From Tetradesmus obliquus (taxonomy: Eukaryota; Chlorophyta; Chlorophyceae; Sphaeropleales; Scenedesmaceae), in the NCBI GenBank assembly GCA_030272155.1, contig CP126204.1, positions 372,001-436,000 on the forward strand: 64,000 nt of DNA. Direction: 5' to 3'. Position numbers and translations under genes: made by a program. The notes beneath the pieces are model-generated. The model ran no database searches, was not told the DNA's origin, and worked only from the letters and a program-made list of their open reading frames with translations. Position 1 is the stretch's first letter. Each line of letters starts with the position of its first letter. This document shows positions 23,427 to 34,100 of the stretch, in pieces.

Positions 23427-25313
23427 AGGCATCTACCTTGTCACCGCCTTCGGCCTCATGCTAGCTGCTGCTGGCGGTGTAGGGGCAGTCGCAGTCTTGG
23501 TAACCTTCTACATTGTCATTGGTGGCCAGCAGCATGTGCCTGCAGGCACTGCTGTTGGCATGATATCTTGTGTAATGGCTGGCAGCGGCCTCGCGCATGT
23601 GCTGTATTACAGCAGCCAGCGTCACCCGGTGTTTAAAGACAGGGCTTTGATAGACCCTAACCTCATGATCCTCATAACAGCCCCCGGCATTGCTGGCGTA
23701 GCCTTAGGCGGTTTAGCAAACCGCGTGGCGCCAGTCTGGCTAGTGTATGTGTGCCTCATGCTGGTGATGCTGGCAGTCAGTTGCATGCTGTTTCGCAAGG
23801 CAGTGGAAGCGTACCACAGCCACACAGCAGCAGTACAAGTGAAGCGAGCCGCCAGCGTTGTCTTATCGCGGTCTTTCATCGGTCCGCCCTGCCCTCAAAG
23901 AGCAGCAGCAAGGTCCAGGTCACGGACTGATGCAGCAGCAGCTGCTGCAGGTGCAGCTGCGGATGCCTCGGCTCGCAGAGTGCGCCAGAAATGGCAAGCT
24001 GCTGTGCTGAAGCTTGTGGCAGTTAGGTTTGCAAGGGTCGGCGCACCAACACAGCAGCAGCAGCAGCAGCAGCAGCCAACCGTGGTGGTTGTGCAGGATG
24101 ACGCTGAGGTTGCAGAAGATGCTGACTTCTTTGCTGTAGATGCTAGTGAGTGCCAGAAGGAAGCATAAGAGGTGAAGCACAAACACATGCGATGCACCGC
24201 CTCTCCTGCCCCACAACATCATGCGGCTGCTGGTACATAAGCAAATCAATTGGCGTGGCTTTGCTGGTGGTTGGCAAAGTAACTGCTTCACGTCAAGTGT
24301 TTGCATTACGCCATGCGCTCACCTGCTCAACCTGCTTTGCTGATGCTTTGGAGTTTGACGGCTAGCTGCTGAGCTGTACCAGCCAGGGCTAATTGCCGGC
24401 ACCCCATCAATACCTACACTGAGTAAGTACTGATGCTGCCGCTGCCGCCGCCGCTGCTGCTGCTGCTGCTGCTGCTCCCGCAGATGAGCGCATAACATCG
24501 TTGAAGAGCCAGCCGCCCATCCTGCACCAGAGTAGCCGGCTGCAGAGCTTCAGCCGCTGGGAGAGCTTCCTGGTGCTGCAGCAAAAGAGTCCCTTGCAGG
24601 TGTGGCGCAAAAAGCACTTTGTGCTGCTGGCCCTTATGGCGGCAGCTGCTGCACTGCCAGGTACTGCGGCGCTGACTTACTGTGGTTCAGGGGTTTGGGT
24701 TTTAGCTGTGCTGTCAGGGCTGCCGGTGCTGCTTGCAGTGCTGGGGTTCACTGCGGTATGGCTTGGTGTGTATGTGCGCAAAGCTGCGCGGCAGCAGCAG
24801 CGGCGGCAAGCCGCGGCAGCCGCAGGCTATGCTGCTCCGGATATGCCTGAGCAGCAGTGGACTGTCGGCCGCTTGACTGCTGTGCCTGCTGCATGCCTGC
24901 TAGCTGGCGCGCTGAATGGTTTTACCGGCACTGGCGGGGCGTTTATCTTGGCGCGCATTGCACTTGCTGTAGACACGCACCCGGCGGTAATGGCCGCAAC
25001 GCTGCAAAGCAGCGTGCTGGGGTGGGCGGCGAGTGGCTTGGCGGTTTATGGTTTGCTGGGGCAGGTTCCGTGGAGTATGGGGGGCATCTTGATGATGATT
25101 GCTGCTGCATCAACTGCACTGGGCCACGCGACTGTGAGTCAGTACATAAAGCGCACCGGGCGGTTCTGGGTCATTCTTGCGGTGCTGGCTGTGTGTGCTG
25201 CTGTGAGTGCTGCCATGGCTGTGTACAACACGGCGGTTGTGCTGCGCATTGTTGCGAAGCAGCCAGAACTGTGGACAGCAACAGGCACCATGTGCCACAA
25301 AGTGACATTGTAA
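22992..25313 (+). CDS. TauE/SafE-family membrane transporter (sulfite-exporter-like), 3 exons
   Basis: Family members are anion exporters with two similar halves of about four membrane helices; substrates include sulfite and organosulfonates, but the substrate here is unknown. Exons: 22992-23139, 23429-24145, 24484-25313, all in phase, 564 residues. Exon 1 encodes an N-terminal hydrophobic segment (WLAVMTVLFVRLAVGAG), likely a signal peptide. The first half contains AGGVGAVAVLVTFYIVIGG and, as in plant members, QRHPVFKDRALIDPNLMIL. The second has GALNGFTGTGGAFILARIAL and VSQYIKRTGRFWVILAVLAV. Between them a loop with Ala and Gln runs and basic residues (about residues 200-290) is longer than in bacteria. 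Intron 1 ends in a (GCT)n run of about 25 units that abuts exon 2; in-frame reading through it is open, so the exact splice site matters. It is convergent with the PHD gene. Confidence 0.87.
23353..23428 (+). repeat. (GCT/CTG)25 microsatellite forming the acceptor of transporter exon 2
   Basis: An uninterrupted triplet run of about 25 units ends in CTGCAG directly before exon 2. If the intron were retained, the run would read as a long poly-Ala in the transporter's frame. It is one of the longest perfect repeats in the window. Confidence 0.95.
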
Positions 25314-25750
25314 CGTGTGACAGAACAGTTGGTTGTCCGTTTGACGCGTTTATTGTGAGTGACCTGCATGCTTCAGAGTGTGGGCATCCGCGCTGCAATC
25401 ACGCGTGGGCAGCACTTGCCCTACACAATTCTGTACAAATCTTCTCTCACTTCTTTTTTGATGACAGAGGGATGCCATGTAGGTGCATTGTCAGCAAGTA
25501 AGCAGCCAGCGGTCTGCTGATGATGTTTGGATTGCCAACCACACATGCGGCATGCCCTGCAGGGCAGCTGCTTCACATTGCATACGGAATTGTCACTGGG
25601 TCCAGGGCTGCTGTCATTGAGGGTTGATGGTTCACTGCCCCAAGAGTAGCACTGTATTTGTTACCTTGTGGCATTTGACGGCCACGCCGTCTGCACACGC
25701 TTGACGGCGTTGCGACATACTTCCTTTCTCTTCCTCGTACCTTATTGCCG

Positions 25751-25769
25751 CCCGGGGGCGCCCCCCGGG
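25751..25769. repeat. GC-rich imperfect palindrome
   Basis: cccgggggcg followed by ccccccggg can fold into a hairpin of nearly all G:C pairs, with a single extra C on one side. It is followed by a second C/G-rich word (cccccgg, 25780-25786). It stands out from the surroundings. It might be part of a terminal structure of a small DNA element or simply a local GC island. Confidence 0.5.
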
Positions 25770-26623
25770 GTATATGCTTCCCCCGGTGTGTTTTATTAAC
25801 TGGCAAAAAATGCTTTGCAAATTCCGGCATTAGCCGTAAATACAACATGGAAGCAGCAGTTCTCGGTAAATCTGCTGCGGCTGTTCGATGTAGCGTGAGT
25901 AATTTCTGTCGCAGGGAGCAGTTCCCGCTCGAAGTGTCATTTCTGTGGCTGCATCGCAGCCGGCTGCAAAGGGCTTCAACACATACTTTGGAACATTGCA
26001 GGCGCTGTGGCAGCGCCTGCTGCGTGAGCGAGCCACGTACCTGCGAGCAATCACTATGGCAAAAAGCATCCACAGGATGTCCTCAAATCGTCCACATGCA
26101 CCCCATGGGGATGGCCATCCTGCATCCACGGGACCATGCTGTGGATGGCTGTCAGTGGCTGCTCATAGAATCTGTAAATCCTACGCATGATGCATCACTG
26201 ATGTGCATGCTGTGATTCTACAACAATAGCACACCAGTGCAGCGGCACCAGTACCCTGCACATGGCCGCCTGTTCCAACTTGGCAGCTGAGCCGCCCCGC
26301 ACCCGCCTGCCAGACCCTGAGGGCAAATGCACGATCAAGGCAGGTGTGAAACCCCTTCAATACAATTTTTTTCAGCAGGGTTTGTTACTGTTCCTTTGCA
26401 GTCGAGTTGTAGAGAATCCTTCAGGACTGGCTCAGCACTTGGTGTGCCATTGGCAGCGCTTGCTGCTAGCACAACTGGCAGCTTTAAAGTTATACATTTA
26501 TATTACAGGATTGATGAGCATTAGTAGTAATAGCTCCGGTCACTCGTTCAAATATCGTATGTTGAAACTGACAGCCCACCCCGGAGGACCCCATGGCTGA
26601 TGTAAGTTCTGTAGACAGCTCCT

Positions 26624-27073
26624 TTGGGATACAACGGTCTGCGTGTATCTGTGATTGCAGCACTGCTACGCTCGCTTGCACCGGATCATGGGGTACTGCA
26701 GCGCACCTGCAGGGCTGCATCTCACGAGGCGTTGAAATACCACATGTCGAAGCAAAATCGAACATTACACCGTTTTTGCGTAAAACAGATGGCGCAAGGA
26801 AAGGACCAGCCCGGGATCAGCGAGATCAGCAGTGCTACTGCGAAAGCAAGGATGGCTGATGTGGCTGAGTATGAGCAGATCACCGTCTTACACTTCATTG
26901 ATCGATGTTATTGCCACGCACGCTGTGATGCTAGCAACTCTACTGGCTGGTGCCGGTCTGATCAACCACCAGCTGATGCAGACAGCAGCTGCACAGCAGC
27001 AGCTGGCATAAACAGCAACAGAGGATGCTCAGGCACACATGTGCAGAGGCCCATAGCCGGGACGCTGGTGTGA
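26624..27073 (+). CDS. Doubtful ORF of 149 codons
   Basis: The frame lacks the CAG-type bias of the region and contains a fairly ordinary-looking stretch (HEALKYHMSKQNRTLHRF, then DVAEYEQITVLHFIDR). I find no family, no clear splice partners and no neighbour that would explain it. It may be a remnant exon or chance. Confidence 0.15.
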   Translation: MGYNGLRVSVIAALLRSLAPDHGVLQRTCRAASHEALKYHMSKQNRTLHRFCVKQMAQGKDQPGISEISSATAKARMADVAEYEQITVLHFIDRCYCHARCDASNSTGWCRSDQPPADADSSCTAAAGINSNRGCSGTHVQRPIAGTLV

Positions 27074-27555
27074 CAGCTCACCAAGCCTAAAGCAGCAGGC
27101 GGCAGGTGAGCAAGCTGTTAAGGGGACAGGCAGGCTGGAGCAGTAGCTGACTTCAACTCTCCTCATGCACACATTATTAATACGCAGAATTGACGGCCCT
27201 ATCATATGAAAAGGCCGCAAGCACGTTTGGGAGACTGTGCAGCCGCAGCTCCAGTGCCGCTGACAACTTATTGTTGTATAGTGTGCTGCTGCACGTTAGT
27301 CACGGTGTCGCGTCTTGCAGCGATCTCGCAGCACATCTTGCTCATCAATGCGTCTTTTCAACTAATATAACAGCGACGCACCTTGCAGCTGTCCCAGCTG
27401 TCACGTCTTGTGGCAGTCATGTCATGTCATCTTTGCTCCGGAATCTCAGGCTGTTCCTTTGGCTTCGGCATCAGGCGTAGCTGCCAACAACGTAATTTGA
27501 AACTCAAACAACAACCAAAGCAAGTGCTGTCAACGCCAATGGCGCTGCGAGCAGG

Positions 27556-30357
27556 TCAGCAGTCACAAGGTCTGTGCAGCTGCGGCAGCCTGCTCAGGAA
27601 CTTGCCGACACCAGCGCTGCTGCGCAGGTGCATGCTACCTAAACCTGCAAAGTCACGCAGCAGTGCTACAGGCAGCTGCTCGTCTGTGCCGGCATCACCC
27701 AACGCTGGCTCATACAGCTGGCTGTTCAGCAGCGTCTCATCCCCAGCCCAGCTGTGCACAAAGCTGTCCATGCCCCTCACGCAACGCTGCATACCGCTGC
27801 TGCCCAGCACAACTGCCAGCATGGCGCCCCTTGGAGCTGCTACTGCGCTAGGCCCGTAGCTGAGCATGTCCACATCCAATGGCACGCCAGCAATGCTGGA
27901 GCTAGGCTGCAGCTCTGGTGGCAGCTGGCCTTCCCGCCACTCAGGACTGGCCTACGTACACACACAGTTTGGCAGTGTACATGCAGTTTGTATTAAGTAC
28001 CACACATTCAGGTGATGCTGTGCAACAATGCTTGCAAGGCTGTTGGCTCTGACGTATCACAACCAGACTGACCACACTACAAGCTGATAGCCAACAACTG
28101 CAGCCTTATTATACAGCTCACCAGCTTGATTGGTGTGCCGGTGGCTGCTGCTGCCTCGTAGCAACTGTTGGCTGCGTATTTGAGTGCCTCCTCTGTACTG
28201 TGTGTAGCCAGCTGTGCGCTCACAGTCAGCCGCACGCCGCACTGCACTGCACACTTATGCACACTGTGCCGCACATCATAGCCTGTCAGGGGCTTCAGCT
28301 GCAGCAGCACGCCCTTGCCTCCCCTTGGCTTCCTGTGTACCAGCCTAAGCACATCACCTTCACACTGCTGCTGCTTGCTGACATGAGGTGGCGCCACAGC
28401 GGCACACCATACTCGCAGCAAGCGCGTGCCTTCTGCTTGGCCAGAGTGGCATTGAGGCGCATGCGGCTGCCACGCACACGAGGGGTTGTCAGCACCTGCA
28501 CAGGGCCCACACCGAGGCAGTTCGCTTCACCTTTTGCAAGAATACCTGGCATTGCTGCATGCAGATGAGCAGGAGCGGAGATTCAATACACTGACACAGG
28601 GACAGCTCACAACCCCCTATCAAAAAGCTAAACAGCCTGGTGATTACCTTGTACACCACGCGCGTTGATGCACCTGGGCTGCCATGCTGAGCCTCCACAT
28701 CACTGCCTGCTGCAGCTGCTGCCGCTGCTGATGATACGCCAACCTGCTGTTGCTGTTGCTGCTGCTTCTGCTGCCGCTGCTGCAGTTGCTGCACTGCACC
28801 AGGCAGGTAATCATCATCGCTGGTGTCACTGAGGGTCTTGTTCTGCCTGCCTGGCCTGACAGCCACCTCAACCACCTCCTGCTCAGCAAGCAACCCTGCC
28901 CGACCCACCCGCTGTTTCTTGGAGCTGCTGAACTGGGCTGACCCCCTGGCTGTAGATGGGGAGACTGGTGACTGCATGTTGGCAGCTGGCGTAGCCAAGT
29001 TTGCAGCTGGTGCTGCAACGCCACTGCCCAGCCCGAGTGCTGCTGGCAGGCTCGGCCCACCCAGCACAGCTGGCTGCCCTGCAGCACCCTGAAGCAAACC
29101 CTGGATCTGCACCAGCTGCTGTAAAGGCGAGGCCTGCACTGGTTGGCCCAGCAGCTGCTGCAGCAGTGAAGGTGGCTGTGCTGCAGCAGGCTGCAGCAAC
29201 TGCAGCATTAAAGGAAGCTGCAAGCCCTGCGGCTGTTGCACTGGTTGCAGCAGCTGCTGCAGCATCTGCAGCTGCCCCAGCGCACCACCCAGCATTGGCT
29301 GGCCCAGTAGCTGCTGCAGGAGAGCTGGCTGGCCTAGAGCTGCACCCGGCATAGCCGCACCGCCCTGCAACTGCAGCAAATGATCCAGCAGCCCCACTGG
29401 CTGCTGCTGTGGTGCAGCTGCCCCTGCTGCTGGCTGCAGGGATGCCGCAACGTCTGGCATGGCAGCCTTGTGCTGAGGGGGTGCAGCGTCTCCAGCCAGT
29501 CCATCACTGTCAGCTGACTCATCAAAGTCATGTTGCTGTGCTGGCACTGGCTTCCTTGCCCGCAGGAGTCTGCTTGCAGTGCCCCCGACTGGTGACAGCT
29601 GCTGGTTTGCAGTTACTGTGGCCTCAACCTCATCCTGCTGGCTTGCACTGGTGTTAGAAGGCCCTGGCTGCTGCCTGCTGCTGCCAGCTTGGCCTGCGCT
29701 GCTGCTGCTGCTGATGCGGCTGTGGTTCTTCTTCACTGCAGGAGGTGCTGTGGCAACCAAGTCCTCCATTGCCAGCTGTGCCGCAGACGGACCAGCCACC
29801 CATGCCTCTGTGTTGCTGCCCAGAACAGCTGCTGGCGTGCCGAAGCCCCTGTACCTGCTGCTGAGAAGGCGGTACGTGCACACCTCTGTACCTGGCTGCT
29901 GGTACAGAAGCGCCACTGGCTTCATGACCTCCCAGTGAAGACGCTTCAGCTGCTAGTGTGGGGCTGCAACACTATACATGCGCACGCTGTCCCTGACAGG
30001 TGCCTCGGGGCATAGCGCTTGGATGTCCCTGAAAGCACCACGGTCTGCCAGTGTGATGTCACCCATGCTGATGACGCTGTTGCAGAACAGAGCCTGGCTG
30101 AGGTGTGGCTGTTTTTCATCTGCATACAGTGGCTGTGGCGCTTCAACCACTACAACGCAGCCTGGCTGCAGAAGTGCCAGCTGCTTGCACCCCTCGCTGC
30201 AGTAGCATTCACCAGCTGGCACATCAGGCAGACCCAAGCAGTGTGTGTGGTTGCCTGTGTTGCATGTGCTGCACAGCAGCATGTGGTCTGCATCATCTGT
30301 TTGCTTGCACACACTGCAGAAGGGATCATCGTCGTCAAAACCAGGTGCAGCTGCCAT
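27556..30357 (-). CDS. PHD-finger protein with Gln/Leu/Pro-rich middle region, about 5 exons
   Basis: Probably a nuclear chromatin reader. Exon A (ATG 30357 down to about 29986) encodes a Cys4-His-Cys3 PHD finger: PFCSVCKQTDDADHMLLC, then STCNTGNHTHCLGLPDVPAG and ECYCSEGC. Exon B (29949-28648) has repeated LLQQLLGQP-type blocks, poly-Gln and an acidic patch (DTSDDDYLPG). Then 28495-28358, 28298-28122 and 27951-27556 follow in phase, including LTTPRVRGSRMRLNATLAKQ, LKPLTGYDVRHSVHKCAVQC and SPEWREGQLPPELQ. Total about 794 residues. Intron 28357-28299 is only 59 nt. An in-frame TAG at 29953-29955 separates the PHD part from exon B; removing it needs a very short intron (36 nt, donor at 29985), so this junction is the weak point. 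Upstream exons may exist beyond 30357. The C-terminal family is not recognised. Confidence 0.68.
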
Positions 30358-31188
30358 GCTGTTGCCTGTGAGGTTACTGGTGGACGCTGCAGGTGGTTTT
30401 TGCAGGGTTTTCTGCAGCACGGCGAGGAACAGCAAGAACTTGTGTGTATGTGTGCATCAGATGCCATTCGTCTGCCAGCAGGGTGCCGCAGGGTGCAACA
30501 GGGTGCCGCAGGGTGCAACAAGGTGCAACAGGGTGCCGCAGGGTGCAACAGGGTGCCGCAGGGTGCAGAAGGGTGCCGCAGAGGGCCAAGGGTGCAGAAG
30601 GGTGCCAAGGGTGCCGCAGGGTGCCAAGGGTGCCCAGTGGTGACACTGACCTGCTTATACGCTGCTAGTTGCACATGAATGCACAATAGGCACGTCACCC
30701 TCGTCAATACGCCTGAACATACGTGCGTGACGTCACAGCTGTATTTCTGCTGCTGCTACTGCACTGCAACTCACGTGTGAGTTCGTTAAACTGTATAGCC
30801 CTCTTCAACCAGGCGTAGCCTCAGCACTTCATGTTGAGTGTCAATGCACAGCAGACTGTGCTTCACGCAATGCTGGCAGTCGTGGACACATTGTTGGCGG
30901 CTGCAGGAGACGTATTGCGCATCATATAAAGAAAGTTGCCGAATTGCATTCATTACAAGCATAGGCATCATGCAACATAATGTGCACTCACATGGCAAGA
31001 AGTGGTCCCCCGAAAGGCCACCGTGGCTGCTGCACCTCAGATTAGCATGTGCATCACTGGACCTTTCAGTATTACGCACATCGTTTGGCATTAAACACAT
31101 CACACTTCAATCATAATTGAGAGGTGTGATGTCTCACTCATGTCCTGAGCCTGAATTGTGTTACAGATCACAGGGCCGTCATCTATCG
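30358..31188. other. Region between the amidohydrolase 3' end and the PHD gene
   Basis: Both neighbours are on the minus strand. It contains a 10-bp minisatellite next to the PHD gene and two TTACA words (30953-30957, 31161-31165) that could be TGTAA signals ending the PHD-upstream side's neighbour, the amidohydrolase. No coding exon is clear, although a small 5' exon of the PHD gene could lie near 30650-30700. Confidence 0.4.
30481..30635. repeat. 10-bp minisatellite (gggtgccgca / gggtgcaaca)
   Basis: About fifteen head-to-tail units of a decamer with two main variants, gggtgccgca and gggtgcaaca, decaying rightwards into gggtgcagaa and gggtgccaag. It lies in the presumed 5' flank or first intron of the PHD gene. 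Because 10 is not a multiple of 3, each unit shifts frame, and all three frames stay open over it. Confidence 0.95.
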
Positions 31189-34100
31189 TCATCTACTATC
31201 GGCAACAGCAGCAGCCGCTGCTTGCACATCACCCGCCACATCACCATCATCACACCCAAACGCACACCGCCCATCCACATACGTCTTCACCACCCGAGGC
31301 ACACCAGCCGCAAAACCGCCGCCCCCATCTTCATCCATGCCCTCAAAAGGCGATCTATCTAGCACCACAAAATCATCCCGCAGCCCCGCCTTCAACTGCC
31401 CAGCCCACCGGTCCAGCCGAGCCACTGTGGCGGCTGTAGCGGTGTGCAGCTGCAGCGCAACCTCTAGCGGCATGGCTTCCTCCGGGGCCCAGGGCTGCTC
31501 CTCTGGCGGAGCCGGCGGCTGCGGCTCTGTACTGCTGCTGCTGCCTTGCTGTCCTGCTGATACTTGTTTGTCTTGGTGGGCTTGCGGAGGCGCCTTGCGG
31601 AACACCGACGCATACACGCTTGCCAGTGGATCCACCTCGACGATCGGCCAGTCAGATGCAAAGCCGATACTCACGCCCATGCTAGCAAGCGTGCGGTACG
31701 CATGGCTGCGACCCGGGCCGGCTCGCTCGGCCCCCAGCTTGCGCAGCAGCATGCTGCGGTCACTGATCAGGTGCTGCGGGTTGGGCACAGCATGCAGCCG
31801 CAGCACTGCCAGCTTTGCAGCACTCACAGCACTGGAGATGTGCTGCACGTGCTCAATGCGGTGCTGCACACACTGCTGCTGCTGCTGCTGCTGCTGGTCT
31901 GCGTCGCTGCATTCCTCCAGCTGCTCAAATGCCCCCAGCACCTCATCTACCGCCCTATCACCAATCGCATGTATCGCAACTTGCAAGCCGGCCCCAGCTG
32001 CCCCCTGCACAAGCTGCTGCAGCTCTTCAACCTCAATCAGCCGCATGCCTGTGGTAGATCCAGAGACATCATCAGAATACGGCCGCCAGAAAAGTGCAGT
32101 GCTGCTGCCCAAGCTGCCATCTGCAAAATCCTTCACACCGCCCCAAATGAGCCGGCCAGAGGCATGGTGGCTGCCGTTGGAAGCGAGGCGCTGCGCGGCA
32201 CGCTGCCAGCTGCGCAGCGGCACGTAAGATGACACCCTGCAGGGCCACGGGACAACGGCACAAACAGCGCTTGTCAGCACAACCGAAACCGCTAAGGAAC
32301 TGGTTGAGAAAAAGCATCTTGGCAGTTTATGCAGCGGCCAGCGGCGTGGTGGCTGCCGTTGGCTGCGAGGCGCTGCGCGGCACGCTGCCAGCTGCGCAGC
32401 GGCACATACGAGGACACCCTGCGAGCATAAACAATATGGCAGAAACTCGATGGTCAGTCAGACTGATACAGCTCCCTGCAAGGCCCCAAGCCGCTGAGAA
32501 CACCCTGCACTGGCGTGGGCAGGCCGCTGCTGTTCAACTCGTGATTCCACTGCCCCAGCAGCTGGGCCTTGTCTTCCAGTGCCGTAAGCATGCATGTGAT
32601 ATGGTGAAGCAACCCATCACTACATGCCACAAAATCTTTTCTCACCTAATTGGCAGCTCCCAAGCTGCCACTGTAGCATCATACACATCCTACAAATACA
32701 TCCACGTCTCCTCAGCAGCGCCAAACATGAATTGCATAACAAGCCGCTGACCTGAATGACATGCACATAAACTGCCATGACACACCTTGCCAGCGAACCA
32801 CATGAAACCAAATTGAAGCACGCGCCTCCCACCTGATTGGCATCTCCCCAGCTGCTGCTGCAGCGTCATACACCCTCTCCACATCCATCCACGTCTCTTC
32901 AGCAGCGCCACCTGGCATGAAACCTCAACACACCGCTCGCCAAATTGCAGCACCACACGACGTCAAGTAAACACCCATCTCACCTGATTGGCAGCTCCCC
33001 AGCCGCTGCTGCAGCATCATACACTTCCTCCAGATCCGTCCAGGTCTCCTCAGCAGCCCCAAACACGCCCCAGCCCATGTCACCCACTGCTGTGACGCCA
33101 CGCGACAGCAGGTAGCGCGCAGCAGCAGCCAGCGCAGCCTTACGTTCCTGCAGCGAGGGGCTGGGGATGATCCCGCGCATTGCCACCATCGCGTGCTCCC
33201 TGCGGGCAAATATGTGCGCACGTAACATGGGCGTAGATGTTAGTTCAGCAGCTAAGAGAATATTTGCTGCGTTCTTGCGGCGAGGGGCTGATCTAGCGCA
33301 TTGCAACCATCGTGTGCTGCCTGCGGGCGCAGCCAAAAGAAGCATGGCAGGCGCAGAAGAAACATGGCAGCGGAGATGGTGTCAGACCAGCAGCGCCGGC
33401 ATGTAGGGCATGCCATGGAGCAGCAGCATAACAACATGATATGAGCGTGTGCTACATACATAATCCACTCTCGAGTCCTGCATATCTGGCTGCAACAGCT
33501 GCTGGGTCTCTGAAGATGCAAGCGCTTGCCTACTTTTTGACAACAGCAGGACCTGCTGTCGGCCAGAGCACTGGCAGCAGTGTAGCACACGCACAAAGCA
33601 TCTGCGCGCTGCAACTAGAGGAAGTACAGCCCAGCGCAGCCCTGTACACGCACCAAAACATGCAACAACACCTGACAACTGCCCACCTGAGCATGCCTGT
33701 GGGCCGGCCAGTGGCTAGATCCTTATCCACTGTCACTGCATCTGACCCGCAAAGCGGTAGCAGACAGTTGCGGTGCATGCTGTGCTGTTGCAGAGCCTGT
33801 TGCTCACCTCAACAAGCCTGTGGGCTGGCCAGTGGCCGGGTCCTTCTCCACTCCTGCTGCATCTGACCCGCGAAGCGATAGCAGACAGTTGCGGTGCATG
33901 CTGTGCCGTTGCAGAGCCTGTTGCTCACCTCAACAAGCCCGTGGGCTAGCCAGTGGCCGGGTCCTTCTCCACTCCTGCTGCATCTGCATCTAGCATGCAT
34001 CTGCAGCTGCGCCGCAGCCGCTGCCAGCAGTGGTACCAGTATACGGCAGCCCCGCTAGCTGCAGCGCTGCTGTGTTGGGCCAGCGCCATGTGGGAGTCCG

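Larger units (their letters stand above)
25314..27555. other. Convergent intergenic region with a GC palindrome and a doubtful ORF
   Basis: It holds the 3' flanks of the transporter (plus) and PHD (minus) genes. TTACA on the plus strand at about 26505, 26766 and 26888 could be minus-strand TGTAA signals for the PHD gene. No exon chain is supported. A GC-rich near-palindrome lies at 25751-25769. Confidence 0.4.

Noticed and set aside
25573-26215. Overlapping frames on both strands near 26 kb
   Set aside because: No motif, no splice partners and mutual overlap; treated as chance.
29953-29955. TAG as a sense codon (as in Sphaeropleales mitochondria)
   Set aside because: This is nuclear, intron-rich DNA; DRC11 ends in a normal TAG. 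A short intron or a separate gene is the simpler reading.
30150-30707. Proline/Cys-rich frames over the decamer minisatellite
   Set aside because: A 10-bp unit gives the same open pattern in every frame; no start, splice or homology support.
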